Of a stretch of DNA of 64,000 nucleotides, positions 1 through 8,850 are shown piece by piece. Below the pieces are notes generated by a model. It saw only the letters and a list, made by a program, of their open reading frames with translations. It made no database searches and was not told the origin of the DNA. Positions within the stretch are counted from its first letter, which is position 1. Every line of letters begins with the position of its first letter. Both the position numbers and the translations under genes were made by a program. Source of the DNA: Alphaproteobacteria bacterium. Lineage in GTDB: Bacteria; Pseudomonadota; Alphaproteobacteria; Sphingomonadales; Sphingomonadaceae. The stretch spans positions 20,208-84,207 of the forward strand of contig JAFANP010000044.1 of assembly GCA_019232625.1 (NCBI GenBank), in the 5' to 3' direction.

Positions 1-1896
1 GACTGGGCGTCCACGCCCTTGGGACCGATGGAGGACTGGCCGCCGACCCTCAAGCTCGCGCTCAACATCTGCGAGCATTCGCGCTTTCCAACGGCGATCT
101 ACTGGGGGCCGGAGCTTCGCCTCATCTACAACGACGCGTGGAGCTTCATCCCCGGCGAGCGCCACCCGGCCGCGCTCGGCCAGCCCGCCAGGCAGGTCTG
201 GTCCGACATCTGGCCGGTGATCGGCCCGCAGTTCGAGCAGGTGATGGCGACCGGCGAGGGCGTTTCGACCTTCGACCAGATGCTGCCGATGGTCAGGAAC
301 GGGATCGAGCAGGAAACCTACTGGAACTACAGCCTCACGCCGCTGGTCGACGATACCGGCCGGGTGGTGGGGATCTTCAACCAGGGCAACGAGGTCACCC
401 GGGCGGTGGTGACCGAACGGCGGCTGGCCTTCCAGGTGAAGCTCGCCGACCGCATCCGCGGCCTCGTCCGGCCCGACGAGGTCAAGGCGGCGGCGGCGGC
501 GATGCTCGGCGAGTATCTCGGCGCGGCCCGCGCGGGTTTCGCGGAGATCGACGAGGCGAACGACACGGTCAGCGTCACCGGGGAATGGCGGCGCGACGAT
601 GAGGTGCAGCCCTTGCAGGGGCGGACCGGCCGCTTCTCCGAGCTGCCGCAGGCGGCGATCGACTATCTGCGCAGCGGCGAGGTGCTCGCCCTGGCCGACG
701 TCGACAATTTCAGCCGCGGCAGCAGCCAGGCCGACGCCTCGCTGGGCGCGACGCTCGGCGCCCGGGCGGTGATCACCGTCCCCCTCGTCCGCGACGGCGC
801 CTTCGCCGCCTTGTTCTACGTCCACGAGACGGAGCCGCGCGAGTGGAGGCGCTCGGAGGCCGCCATGGCGCGCGACGCGGCGGAGCGCAGCTGGGCGGCG
901 GTCCAGCGGGCCGAGAGCGAGCAGCGGCTCCGCGCAAGCGAGGATCATTACCGCCACGCCGTCGAGCTCAACCCCCAGGTGTCGTGGACGGCGACGCCCG
1001 ACGGGCAGCTCAACCGAGTCGCCCGCCGCTGGCACGACTGGACCGGCACGACCGGCCTCGGCGACAGCTGGACGCAGGGGCTGCACCCCGACGACCGCGA
1101 GCGCACCGCCGCGGTGTGGAGGCGCAGCGTCCTGACGGGGGAGCCCTACGACATCGAGCATCGCGTCAAGCTGGTGGACGGAAGCTACCGCTGGGCCCGC
1201 TCCCGCGCCTTTCCCCGTTACGACGGGGCGGGGAACATCCGTCTCTGGTACGGCGCGACCGAGGACGTGCACGAGCGCAAGGCGGCGGAGGTGCATCAGC
1301 GCCTGCTCATCAACGAGCTCAACCACCGGGTGAAGAACACCCTGGCGACGGTGCAGGCGATCGCCTTCCAGACCTTGAAAGGCGACATTCCCCTCGCCGA
1401 GGCGCGCGCGCGCTTCGAGGCGCGGCTGATGGCGCTTTCGCGCGCCCACAACCTGCTGACCGAGCAGAATTGGGGCGGAGCGGCGCTCCGCCGGCTCGTC
1501 GTCGACGCGACCGAGCATCTGGTCGGCGAGCGGGCGCGGCTCGACGTCGAGGGCGAGGACGTATGGCTGTCTCCCCGGGCGGCGCTGGCCCTTGCGCTCG
1601 CCTTCCACGAGCTCGCGACCAACGCCGCCAAGCACGGCGCCCTGTCGCTTGAGGGCGGCGGCATCGCCGTGGCGTGGCGCACGGACGGGGATCGGCTGCG
1701 CCTCGAATGGAAGGAGAGCGGCGGCCCGGCGGTGGCGCCGCCGCAACGCCGCGGCTTCGGATCGCGCCTCATCGAGCGAGGACTCGCCGCGGATCTGGGC
1801 GGCGGGGCGGCGCTGCACTTCGAGCCGGACGGGCTCCTTTGCCGCATCGAAGCCTCGCTCGCCGCCGTCCGCGGAGAGGATCCGGCCCATGCCTGA
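1..1896 (+). CDS. HWE-family sensor histidine kinase (5' end outside window)
   Basis: Cytoplasmic sensor kinase, truncated by the window edge: the frame is open from base 1 and reads DWASTPLGPMEDWP, the usual opening of a PAS domain in these kinases, so the true start lies upstream. In order: an N-terminal PAS-like region, a GAF domain (about residues 135-300), a second PAS domain with a PAC segment (about 310-430), then the dimerisation/phosphoacceptor box NELNHRVKNT and an ATPase domain with the N-box HELATNAAKHG. The WKE tripeptide near the C-terminus fits the HWE subgroup (WxE). No membrane segment is visible. The stop overlaps the response-regulator start by 8 bp, so the two form an operon. 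The signal sensed is unknown; a photosensory or general stress role would be inference only. Confidence 0.88.
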   Translation, partial: DWASTPLGPMEDWPPTLKLALNICEHSRFPTAIYWGPELRLIYNDAWSFIPGERHPAALGQPARQVWSDIWPVIGPQFEQVMATGEGVSTFDQMLPMVRNGIEQETYWNYSLTPLVDDTGRVVGIFNQGNEVTRAVVTERRLAFQVKLADRIRGLVRPDEVKAAAAAMLGEYLGAARAGFAEIDEANDTVSVTGEWRRDDEVQPLQGRTGRFSELPQAAIDYLRSGEVLALADVDNFSRGSSQADASLGATLGARAVITVPLVRDGAFAALFYVHETEPREWRRSEAAMARDAAERSWAAVQRAESEQRLRASEDHYRHAVELNPQVSWTATPDGQLNRVARRWHDWTGTTGLGDSWTQGLHPDDRERTAAVWRRSVLTGEPYDIEHRVKLVDGSYRWARSRAFPRYDGAGNIRLWYGATEDVHERKAAEVHQRLLINELNHRVKNTLATVQAIAFQTLKGDIPLAEARARFEARLMALSRAHNLLTEQNWGGAALRRLVVDATEHLVGERARLDVEGEDVWLSPRAALALALAFHELATNAAKHGALSLEGGGIAVAWRTDGDRLRLEWKESGGPAVAPPQRRGFGSRLIERGLAADLGGGAALHFEPDGLLCRIEASLAAVRGEDPAHA

Positions 1897-2263
1897 GGGG
1901 CGGCTGCGCGTCCTCGTCGTCGAGGACGAGATGCTCGTGGCGATGAACATCGAGGACATGCTGCTCGATCTCGGCCACGAGGTGGCGGGCATCGCCAGCC
2001 GCCTAGCGCCGGCCCTCGCCCTGGCCGAGGACGCCGCGATCGACGCCGCCATGCTCGACGTCAACCTCGCCGGCGAGAGCAGCTTCCCGGTCGCCGACGT
2101 GCTGCTCGGCCGCGGCATCCCCTTCTTCTTCGCCACGGGCTACGGCCTTCAGGGGATAGAGGAGCCCTACCGCCAGCATCCGGTTCTGCAAAAGCCGTTC
2201 CGCGCCGGGGACCTGCGCGACGCGCTGGCGGCGCTTCCGCCCGGCTCCGCCCCGGGGGCTTGA
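1889..2263 (+). CDS. Single-domain response regulator
   Basis: Receiver-only regulator of 124 residues with no output domain. The acidic pocket is VEDE (residues 11-14), the phosphoacceptor is D57 in MLDVNL, and the conserved lysine is K102 in LQKPF. The ATG at 1889 overlaps the 3' end of the sensor kinase, so translational coupling is likely. This arrangement is common for HWE kinases, where a lone receiver is a phosphate sink, an antagonist, or a carrier to another protein. The likely partner is the kinase just upstream; the downstream target cannot be read from the sequence. Confidence 0.88.
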   Translation: MPEGRLRVLVVEDEMLVAMNIEDMLLDLGHEVAGIASRLAPALALAEDAAIDAAMLDVNLAGESSFPVADVLLGRGIPFFFATGYGLQGIEEPYRQHPVLQKPFRAGDLRDALAALPPGSAPGA

Positions 2264-2316
2264 CCCCGCGCTCCCGCGGCCTTCATGGGCGCGCCTCGAC
2301 AGGGAAAGGCGCGACG

Positions 2317-3540
2317 ATGTGGCTGCTCGACAAGATGCTCGCGGGTTACGTGAAGAAGGGCGAGCTCACCGTCGTCGACGCCGCCGGCAAGGCACACCGC
2401 TACGGCCGCCCCGACGCCGAGTTCGCCCCCGTCACCGTCCGCCTCGCCGATCGCCGGGTGCCGCGCCAGATCGCCAGGGACCCGGGCCTCGGGGCCGCGG
2501 AAGCCTTCATGGACGGACGGCTGATCGTCGAGCAGGGCGACATATTGGACCTCGTCAACATCATCCGCGGCAGCCACAAATGGGAGGATTCGGACGGCCC
2601 CAACCGTTTCCTCAGGAAGAGCGGGCGCCTCCGCCACCGCCTGGCGACTCTCAACTGGCGGGAGCGCTCGCGCCGCAACGTCGCCCACCATTACGACGTC
2701 GGCAACGATTTCTACCGCCTCTTCCTCGACGAGGACCTCCAGTATAGCTGCGGCTATTTCGAGGATCTCGGCTACACGATCGAACAGGCGCAGCGGGCCA
2801 AGCAGCGGCACGTCGCGGCCAAGCTGCGCCTGAGGCCGGGGCTGAAGGTGCTCGACATCGGCTGCGGCTGGGGCGGGCTCGCCCTCTACCTCCACCGGGC
2901 GGCGGACGTGGACGTGCTCGGAATCACCCTCAGCCAGGCGCAGCTCGACGTGGCCCGGCAGCGGGCGGCGGAGGCGGGCGTGTCCGACCGCGTCAAGTTC
3001 GAGCTGATGGACTATCGCGACGTCACCGGCAGCTTCGACCGGATCGCCTCCGTCGGAATGCTCGAGCATGTCGGCCAGGCCCATTTCCAGACCTATTTCC
3101 GAAAGGTCCGCGCCCTCCTCGCGCCCGACGGCGTCGCCTTGATCCACTCCATGGCGCGGCTCGGCGGCCCGGGGACGACCGACAAGTTCATGCTGAAATA
3201 CGTCTTTCCGGGCGGCTATCTGCCGGCGCTCTCGGAGGTCGTCGCCGCGAGCGAGCAGGAAAAGCTGATCATGGCGGATTGCGAGACCTGGCGGCTCCAC
3301 TACGTCCACACCATCGACCGCTGGTACAGGCGGCTGCAGGCCAACCGCGCCGAGATCGTGCGGCTCTACGACGAGCGGCTCTACCGCCTCTACGAATTCT
3401 ACCTCGCCGTCTCGCTCACCATGTTCCGCGACGCGCCGATGGGGGTATACCAGCTCCAGTATCTGCGGCGCCGCGACGCCGTGCCGATCACGCGCGACTA
3501 CATGCTTCACGACGAGGCGCGGCTTCGCGCCGTTCCTTAA
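2317..3540 (+). CDS. Cyclopropane-fatty-acyl-phospholipid synthase family protein (copy 1)
   Basis: SAM-dependent enzyme expected to methylenate cis-unsaturated acyl chains of membrane phospholipids. ATG at 2317 follows an AGGGAAAGG ribosome site; the product is 407 residues, close to the usual length. An N-terminal domain starting MWLLDKML is followed by the lipid-facing motif HHYDVGNDFY (124-133), the SAM motif LDIGCGWGG (179-187) and the residues that hold bicarbonate in the E. coli enzyme: C145, E250, H277 and Y329 by motif matching. All look intact, so it is probably active. It is followed 71 bp later by a diverged paralogue. It could instead act on another lipid, as mycolic or tuberculostearic methylases do. 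Confidence 0.9.
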   Translation: MWLLDKMLAGYVKKGELTVVDAAGKAHRYGRPDAEFAPVTVRLADRRVPRQIARDPGLGAAEAFMDGRLIVEQGDILDLVNIIRGSHKWEDSDGPNRFLRKSGRLRHRLATLNWRERSRRNVAHHYDVGNDFYRLFLDEDLQYSCGYFEDLGYTIEQAQRAKQRHVAAKLRLRPGLKVLDIGCGWGGLALYLHRAADVDVLGITLSQAQLDVARQRAAEAGVSDRVKFELMDYRDVTGSFDRIASVGMLEHVGQAHFQTYFRKVRALLAPDGVALIHSMARLGGPGTTDKFMLKYVFPGGYLPALSEVVAASEQEKLIMADCETWRLHYVHTIDRWYRRLQANRAEIVRLYDERLYRLYEFYLAVSLTMFRDAPMGVYQLQYLRRRDAVPITRDYMLHDEARLRAVP

Positions 3541-3611
3541 GGGCTTGACCCGAACCGATTGCTTCACTTCAGTGCGGCCCGACAGGCCGAACCTCCCGGG
3601 AGAAACGAACG

Positions 3612-4874
3612 ATGTGGCTGCTCGACAAGATGCTCCGCAAGCTCATGAAGAAGGGCGAGCTGATCGTCGTCGACCATGATGGGAAGGAATATCGCTACGG
3701 CCGGGCCGAGCCGGGCCGCAAGCCGGTGCGCGCCCGCCTGACCGACCGCGGCGCCGCCTTCCACATCGCCAAGGATCCCCGCGTCGGCGCCGGCGAGGCC
3801 TATATGGACGGCAGGCTGGTGCTCGACGAAGGCGACATCCGCGACCTCGTCCTGCTCATCCGCGAGAATGCGCCGTGGGAAAAGGAGGGCCGCCTCAACC
3901 CCAAGGGGCCGGTGAGGAAGGGGCTCTCCCACATCGCCGGCCGTCTCGACCAGATCAACTGGAAGAGCCGCTCGCGGCGCAATGCCGAGCACACCTACAA
4001 CCTCACCCGCCGGCTGTACGAGCTGTTCCTCGACGAGGACCGGCAATATACCTGCGCCTATTATACCGACACGTCGAACAGCCTGGAAAAGGCCCAGCTC
4101 GACAAGAAGGCGCACATCGCCGCCAAGCTCAACCTCAAGCCCGGAATGAAGGTCCTAGACATAGGCTGCGGCTGGGGCGGCTGGGCGCTCTACCTCCACC
4201 GCCATTACGACGTCGACGTCCTCGGCGTGGCGCTCGCGCCCGACCAGATCGAGTTCTCGAACGAGCGCGCGCGCGAAGCGGGGGTCTCCGACCGGGTCAA
4301 GTTCGAGCTCTGCGACTATCGCGACGTCGAGGGCCAGTTCGACCGGATCACCAGCGTCGGCCTGATCGAGCATCTCGGCACGCCCCATTATCCCGGCTTC
4401 TACGCCCACATGCACCGGCTGCTGAAGGACGATGGGGTGATGTTCTCCCATTGCTGCGGCCGGATGGGCGCGCCGGGAACGACCGACAAGTGGACCCGCA
4501 AGTACATCTTTCCCGGCGGCTACATCCCCTCCCTCTCCGAGCTCGTCACCGAGGCGGAGAAGCACCGGCTGGTCGTCACCGACGTCGAGGCGCTGCGCTT
4601 CCACTACGCCCACACGCTGGAGGAATGGTACCGGCGCACCGTCGCGCACCGGGAGGAGATCGTCGCCCTCTACGACGAGCGCTTCTACCGCATGTGGGAA
4701 TTCTACCTCGTCGGCGCCGAAGCCGCCTTCCGCTACGGCGGAATGGTCAATTGGCAGCTGCAATATGTGAAGCGCCGCGACGCGCTGCCGATGACCCGCG
4801 ACTATATGTACGAGGAGGAGCGCCGGCTGCGCGAGGCGGAAGAGCCGCCGCAGTGGCACCTCGCCGCGGAGTGA
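3612..4874 (+). CDS. Cyclopropane-fatty-acyl-phospholipid synthase family protein (copy 2, diverged)
   Basis: Tandem paralogue of the preceding gene, 420 residues, starting with the same MWLLDKML after a GGGAGAAACG ribosome site. The SAM motif LDIGCGWGG (182-190) and the bicarbonate-site equivalents C148, E253, H280 and Y332 are present. The region that is HHYDVGNDFY in copy 1 reads HTYNLTRRLY here, and the segment after the active-site histidine is SHCCGR. These changes are in or near the lipid-binding surface, so a different acyl substrate or product is a reasonable inference. The same-strand pair with a short spacer may be co-transcribed, although the 71-bp gap leaves room for a second promoter. 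Confidence 0.88.
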   Translation: MWLLDKMLRKLMKKGELIVVDHDGKEYRYGRAEPGRKPVRARLTDRGAAFHIAKDPRVGAGEAYMDGRLVLDEGDIRDLVLLIRENAPWEKEGRLNPKGPVRKGLSHIAGRLDQINWKSRSRRNAEHTYNLTRRLYELFLDEDRQYTCAYYTDTSNSLEKAQLDKKAHIAAKLNLKPGMKVLDIGCGWGGWALYLHRHYDVDVLGVALAPDQIEFSNERAREAGVSDRVKFELCDYRDVEGQFDRITSVGLIEHLGTPHYPGFYAHMHRLLKDDGVMFSHCCGRMGAPGTTDKWTRKYIFPGGYIPSLSELVTEAEKHRLVVTDVEALRFHYAHTLEEWYRRTVAHREEIVALYDERFYRMWEFYLVGAEAAFRYGGMVNWQLQYVKRRDALPMTRDYMYEEERRLREAEEPPQWHLAAE

Positions 4875-4878
4875 CGAC

Positions 4879-4906
4879 TTCCCCTCCCCGCGCGCAGGGA
4901 GGGGAG
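4879..4906. terminator. Possible bidirectional hairpin between convergent genes
   Basis: An 8-10 bp G+C-rich inverted repeat (CCCCTCCC / GGGAGGGG, 8-nt loop) lies in the 38-bp space between the convergent cyclopropane-synthase-like and EF-hand genes. There is no T tract, so termination is inferred from position. Confidence 0.4.
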
Positions 4907-4912
4907 TGAAGG

Positions 4913-5470
4913 TCACCCGCGCCGGCGCAGCGCCTGGCGGGCGGCGCGGCGCTCGTCGGGGGTGACGGTGCCGTCGCGGTTCGCGTCGGCGCGCTCGAAC
5001 AGGCGGAGCGCACGGCTCTGCGCCTCCCGCAGCGAGACGCGGCCGTCGCCGTCGCCGTCGAGCGCGGCGAATATCCTCGCCCGGAAGCCGCCGCCGCCGC
5101 GCATCATCGCCCCCGGAGCCCGCTCGCGCCGAGCGCCGCCGCGAAGGCTGCCGCGCGGTGCGTCGAACTCCTCGCGGCTGAGGACTCCGTCGCGATCGGC
5201 GTCGAGCCGCGCGAACAGGGCCTCCCGGCCCTGGCCGCGGCGCCCCTCGAAGCGATCGGCGCGAGCCGCGCCTCGTGCCTGAACCTCGTCGCGGGTCACG
5301 AAGCCGTCGTGATCGGCGTCGGCTTGGGCGAAACGGGCCTGGACCCGCGCCTCGATCTCGGCACGGGTGACGGCCCGGTCCGGGGCGCGACCCGGGAACG
5401 GCGGCTGGGACGAAGCGGGAAGCGGGGCCAAGGCGGCGAGCGCCGCGCCGGCCAAGACGATCTTGTTCAT
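4913..5470 (-). CDS. Exported EF-hand calcium-binding protein
   Basis: Predicted 185-residue exported protein. The start at 5470 was chosen because it begins MNKIVLAGAALAALAPLPASS, a typical Sec signal peptide; longer in-frame starts only add an arginine/serine-rich leader. Four calcium loops follow: DADHDGFVTRDE, DADRDGVLSREE, DGDGDGRVSLRE and DANRDGTVTPDE, with acidic residues at coordinating positions 1, 3, 5 and 12. An arginine/glycine-rich linker separates pairs. The EF-hand fold is certain; the role (calcium buffering or a regulatory partner in the periplasm) is not visible. It is transcribed alone, away from the membrane-glycan genes on its upstream side. Confidence 0.88.
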   Translation of the reverse strand: MNKIVLAGAALAALAPLPASSQPPFPGRAPDRAVTRAEIEARVQARFAQADADHDGFVTRDEVQARGAARADRFEGRRGQGREALFARLDADRDGVLSREEFDAPRGSLRGGARRERAPGAMMRGGGGFRARIFAALDGDGDGRVSLREAQSRALRLFERADANRDGTVTPDERRAARQALRRRG

Positions 5471-5591
5471 CTCACGGCTCCTCGAAGTGGCGGTCGATGC
5501 GGCCTGTCCTTGGCCGCAGCCCACTGTATCTTTCTTGAACGCGTTCGTGCGGCTGTGGCAAGGCTGGGCGTCGGCTGAGCGGGGAGCGGGT

Positions 5592-7154
5592 GTGGACCGG
5601 ACGAATGCGCCATGGTGGGAGCGCCGCTGGGGCGTGGCGGCGCTCGCCCTGCTGGCGGCATTGCCCCTGCTCTGGCCGAACGTCCCGCCGCTCGTCGACC
5701 TGCCCGGCCATATGGGCCGCTACCGTGTCGAGCTCGACATCGCCCATTCGCCCATCCTCCAGCAATTCTACGGCTTCCGCTGGGGGATCATGGGCAATCT
5801 GGGCGTCGACCTGCTGATCATCCCGCTCTCGAAACTCTTCGGCCTGGAGCTCGCGACCAAGCTGATCGTCCTCTCCATCCCCGTGATGACGGTGCTCGGC
5901 TTCCTCTGGGTGGCGCGGGAGGTGCACGGCCGGGTGCCGCCGACGGCGCTGTTCGCCATCCCCTTCGCCTACGGCCACCCCTTCATCTTCGGCTTCGTCA
6001 ACTTCTCCCTCTCTATGGCGTTCGCGATGCTCGCCTTCGCCTTGTGGCTGAGGCTCGCCCGGCTCGGCCGCCTTCGGCTGCGCGCGGCCCTGTTCGTGCC
6101 CATCTCGATCGCCATCTGGTTCACCCACACGTTCGGCTGGGGCACGCTCGGCGTGATGGCCTTCTCGGCGGAGCTCGTGCGCCAGCACGACAAGGGCCGC
6201 GGCTTCATCGAATCCGCCTTCCGCTCCGGAATCCACTGCCTGTCGATCGCCCCGCCGATCCTGCTCATGCTGCTCTGGCGCAGCGGCCACCATGTCGGCG
6301 GCTTCACCGGCGACTGGTTCAACTGGCGCGCCAAATATTACTGGCTGATCATGGCCCTGCGGGACCGGTGGTTCGAGCTCGATCTCGTCTCGGTGATCAT
6401 CGCCCTGCTGCTGATCGTCGGCGGGGTGAGGAGCCCGCGCCTCGGCTTCTCCCGCAACCTCGCCGCTTCCGCCCTCTTCCTCCTTCTCGTCTACATCCTC
6501 CTCCCCCGCATCGTCTTCGGCTCGGCCTATGCCGACATGCGCCTCGTCCCCTATCTGCTCGCCGTCGCGCTCATCGCCATCCGATTGAGGGAGAATGCCG
6601 ACGCCCGCTTCGCCCGCAACCTCGCGATCGGCGCCTGCCTCTTCCTCGGCGTCAGGATCGCCTCGAACACCCTCAGCTTCTGGATGTACGACCGGACCTA
6701 CGACAGGGAGCTTGCGGCGGTCGAGCATCTGCCGGTCGGCGCGCGGCTGGTCTCGTTCGTCGGCGTCCCCTGCCAGCCGAACTGGAAGATGTCGCGGCTC
6801 GAGCATCTTCCCGCCATGGCCCTGGTCCGCCGCCTCGCTTATGCCAACGACCAGTGGATCATGCCCGGGGGGCAGCTGCTCTCCAGCCGCCTCGCCGGCG
6901 CCCGCGACTATGCCTACGATCCCTCGCAGCAGACCGGCATGATCATCTGCCGCGGGGAGGAATGGCATTCGCTCGACCAGTCCTTGCGCGAATTCCCCCG
7001 CGACGCCTTCGACTATGTCTGGCTGATCCAGCCGCCGCCCCACGACGAATCGCTGACCGCAGGGCTGGCGCCGGTCTGGCGCAGGGGCTCCAGTGTGCTC
7101 TATAGGGTGGTCGACCGAACCCCGCCCCAAAGCCTCCCGAAAGCCCCTTCATGA
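5592..7154 (+). CDS. Polytopic membrane protein, GT-C-like
   Basis: About 520 residues with roughly ten hydrophobic helices. GTG at 5592 is preferred: GGAGCGGG lies just upstream, and earlier in-frame codons fall antisense to the EF-hand gene. The first extracytoplasmic loop carries acidic residues (LVDLPGHMGRYRVELD), as in GT-C glycosyltransferases that use polyprenyl-phosphate sugars, and a soluble-looking C-terminal domain follows the last helix. I do not recognise the family. Its stop overlaps the start of the GtrB-type glycosyltransferase by 4 bp (ATGA), so the pair is co-translated; transfer of the sugar loaded on undecaprenyl phosphate by that enzyme is an inference. Catalysis is unproven. 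Confidence 0.7.
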   Translation: MDRTNAPWWERRWGVAALALLAALPLLWPNVPPLVDLPGHMGRYRVELDIAHSPILQQFYGFRWGIMGNLGVDLLIIPLSKLFGLELATKLIVLSIPVMTVLGFLWVAREVHGRVPPTALFAIPFAYGHPFIFGFVNFSLSMAFAMLAFALWLRLARLGRLRLRAALFVPISIAIWFTHTFGWGTLGVMAFSAELVRQHDKGRGFIESAFRSGIHCLSIAPPILLMLLWRSGHHVGGFTGDWFNWRAKYYWLIMALRDRWFELDLVSVIIALLLIVGGVRSPRLGFSRNLAASALFLLLVYILLPRIVFGSAYADMRLVPYLLAVALIAIRLRENADARFARNLAIGACLFLGVRIASNTLSFWMYDRTYDRELAAVEHLPVGARLVSFVGVPCQPNWKMSRLEHLPAMALVRRLAYANDQWIMPGGQLLSSRLAGARDYAYDPSQQTGMIICRGEEWHSLDQSLREFPRDAFDYVWLIQPPPHDESLTAGLAPVWRRGSSVLYRVVDRTPPQSLPKAPS

Positions 7155-8185
7155 CCGCTCCGGCGCTGTCGATCGTCGTTCCCTGCTACAATGAGGAGCC
7201 GTGCCTGGCGGAGCTCCACGCCCGGCTCACCGCCGCCGCGCGCGGCGCGGTCGGAGAGGATTACGAGATCGTCCTCGTCAACGACGGGTCGCGCGACCGC
7301 AGCTGGGAGATGATGCGCCAGCTGTCCGCGACCGACCCGCGTCTGGTCGCGATCAACCTCTCGCGCAACCACGGCCACCAGCTCGCGCTCACCGCCGGCC
7401 TGGACCTGTGTGCCGGGGAGCGCATCCTGATCATCGACGCCGACCTCCAGGACCCGCCCGAGCTCCTCCCGGACATGCTGGCCGAGATGGACCGCCAGAC
7501 CGCGGACGTCGTCTACGCCGTCCGCCGCGCACGCGCCGGGGAGACCGCCTTCAAGCTCGCCACCGCGAAGCTCTTCTACCGCGGCCTCTCCAAGCTCGCC
7601 GAGATAGAGATACCGCGCGACACCGGCGATTTCCGGCTGATGAGCCGCCGTGCGCTCGACGCCTTGCTCAGCCTACCCGAGCAGGCGCGCTTCATCCGCG
7701 GAATGGTCGCCTGGGTCGGCTTCCGGCAGGTCCCGATCGTCTACGACCGCGCCGAGCGGCATGCCGGGCAGACCAAATATCCCTTCTCGAAGATGCTCCG
7801 CTTCGCGCTCGACGCGGTCACGGGATTTTCGACCGCGCCGCTGCGCTTCGCCAGCCATTTCGGACTCTGGCTGGTCGCCGCCTCCTTCCTCATCCTGATC
7901 TACATCGCGGTCGGCTTCTTCAGCGGAAGCGCCATACCGGGCTGGACCTCGCTGATGCTGCTCGTCGTCATGCTCGGCGCGGTGCAGATGTTCGTCCTCG
8001 GCCTGATCGGAGAATATATCGGCCGGCTCTACATCGAGGCGAAGCGGCGGCCGCTCTACATCGTCTCCGACATCGCCGGCCGCGCCGCGGGGGCGCACCC
8101 GTCGCTAGGCCATGTCGCTCACGCCGCCGAGGCGATGGCGACCAGCGACAGTCCGGGCGGGAACGGCAGCCGGCCGATCGCGTAG
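7151..8185 (+). CDS. GtrB/DPM1-type glycosyltransferase family 2
   Basis: Membrane-bound glycosyltransferase of 344 residues expected to move a sugar from a nucleotide donor to polyprenyl phosphate. The GT-A domain opens SIVVPCYNEE and contains the metal-binding DADLQDPP motif. After the catalytic domain two hydrophobic helices (about residues 235-300) anchor it in the membrane, followed by the IGEYIGRLYIEAKRRP segment typical of GtrB, ArnC and YkcC-like enzymes. It starts inside the stop of the preceding membrane protein. Its 3' end overlaps the convergent methyltransferase by 67 bp, and the last ~30 residues look poorly structured. A GtrA-like flippase lies nearby on the opposite strand, completing a GtrA/GtrB set split over two operons. 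Confidence 0.88.
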   Translation: MTAPALSIVVPCYNEEPCLAELHARLTAAARGAVGEDYEIVLVNDGSRDRSWEMMRQLSATDPRLVAINLSRNHGHQLALTAGLDLCAGERILIIDADLQDPPELLPDMLAEMDRQTADVVYAVRRARAGETAFKLATAKLFYRGLSKLAEIEIPRDTGDFRLMSRRALDALLSLPEQARFIRGMVAWVGFRQVPIVYDRAERHAGQTKYPFSKMLRFALDAVTGFSTAPLRFASHFGLWLVAASFLILIYIAVGFFSGSAIPGWTSLMLLVVMLGAVQMFVLGLIGEYIGRLYIEAKRRPLYIVSDIAGRAAGAHPSLGHVAHAAEAMATSDSPGGNGSRPIA

Positions 8186-8850
8186 CGTTCCAGCCGGAAC
8201 GCGGCTTCGAACAGGCGGTTGAGCGGGGCCGGAGGCGGCGTGTCGGCGCTGTCGTCCTGCTTGCGGAACAGGCGCTCCGCCAGGCGCGAGGTCACCGCGA
8301 GCGGGAAGAGCAGCGAGTTGAAGTAGCTCAGCATATGGAGCCGCAGCCGCGCCGCACCGACGACCGCGCGGAGCGTCCGCTTCGTGTAGCGGCGCTGGTG
8401 GTGGTTGACCCTGTCGTGCGCGCTCCACATCCAGGGGTGGGCGGGCACCGCGATGAGGATGCGGCCCCCCGGCCTCAGCTTGCCGGCGATGCTGACCAGC
8501 GCCTGCCTGTCCTCCGCGACATGTTCGAGCACGTCGAGGAGACAGATGAGGTCGTAGGCGCCGTTCTCGATCCCCACCAGGTGGGGGAGCGGGGCGTCGA
8601 GCACCGGGCGGCCGAGGCGCGCGCTGGCCACCGCGCGCGCCCGCGCGTCGATCTCGACCGCGTCGAGCCGGCCGAAGCCGCGCAGCATGTCGAGATTGGG
8701 TCCGGTGCCGCAGCCGATCTCGAGGATGCGCGGGTTCTCCGGCAGCGGGATCCGGTCGGCGATCAACCGGGCGAGGATGTCGCGGCGCGCCCGGTACCAC
8801 CAGTGGCGGTCCGCATATTCCGCCATCCGGTCATAGACCACCCGTTCCAT
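8119..8850 (-). CDS. Class I SAM-dependent methyltransferase
   Basis: A 243-residue methyltransferase of the Methyltransf_11/23 type. The start at 8850 (MERVVYDRMAEYADRHWWYRARR) matches the usual beginning of this group. The SAM-binding motif I is ILEIGCGTGPN, followed by the acidic post-I residue in VEIDARA and the motif LLDVLEHV. The first base of its ATG is the last base of the upstream GtrA-like gene's TGA (TGATG), so the two are tightly coupled. In sugar-flippase operons such enzymes often methylate a glycan or lipid carrier, but the substrate here is unknown. Its 3' end overlaps the convergent glycosyltransferase gene by 67 bp. Confidence 0.85.
   Translation of the reverse strand: MERVVYDRMAEYADRHWWYRARRDILARLIADRIPLPENPRILEIGCGTGPNLDMLRGFGRLDAVEIDARARAVASARLGRPVLDAPLPHLVGIENGAYDLICLLDVLEHVAEDRQALVSIAGKLRPGGRILIAVPAHPWMWSAHDRVNHHQRRYTKRTLRAVVGAARLRLHMLSYFNSLLFPLAVTSRLAERLFRKQDDSADTPPPAPLNRLFEAAFRLERYAIGRLPFPPGLSLVAIASAA

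Noticed and set aside
4913..5524. Longer EF-hand start at 5524
   Set aside because: The extra 18 residues are Ser/Arg-rich and precede the obvious signal peptide starting at 5470.
5367..5591. N-terminal extension of the first membrane protein
   Set aside because: These codons are antisense to the EF-hand gene and lack hydrophobic or family similarity. GTG at 5592 with a ribosome site is a better start.
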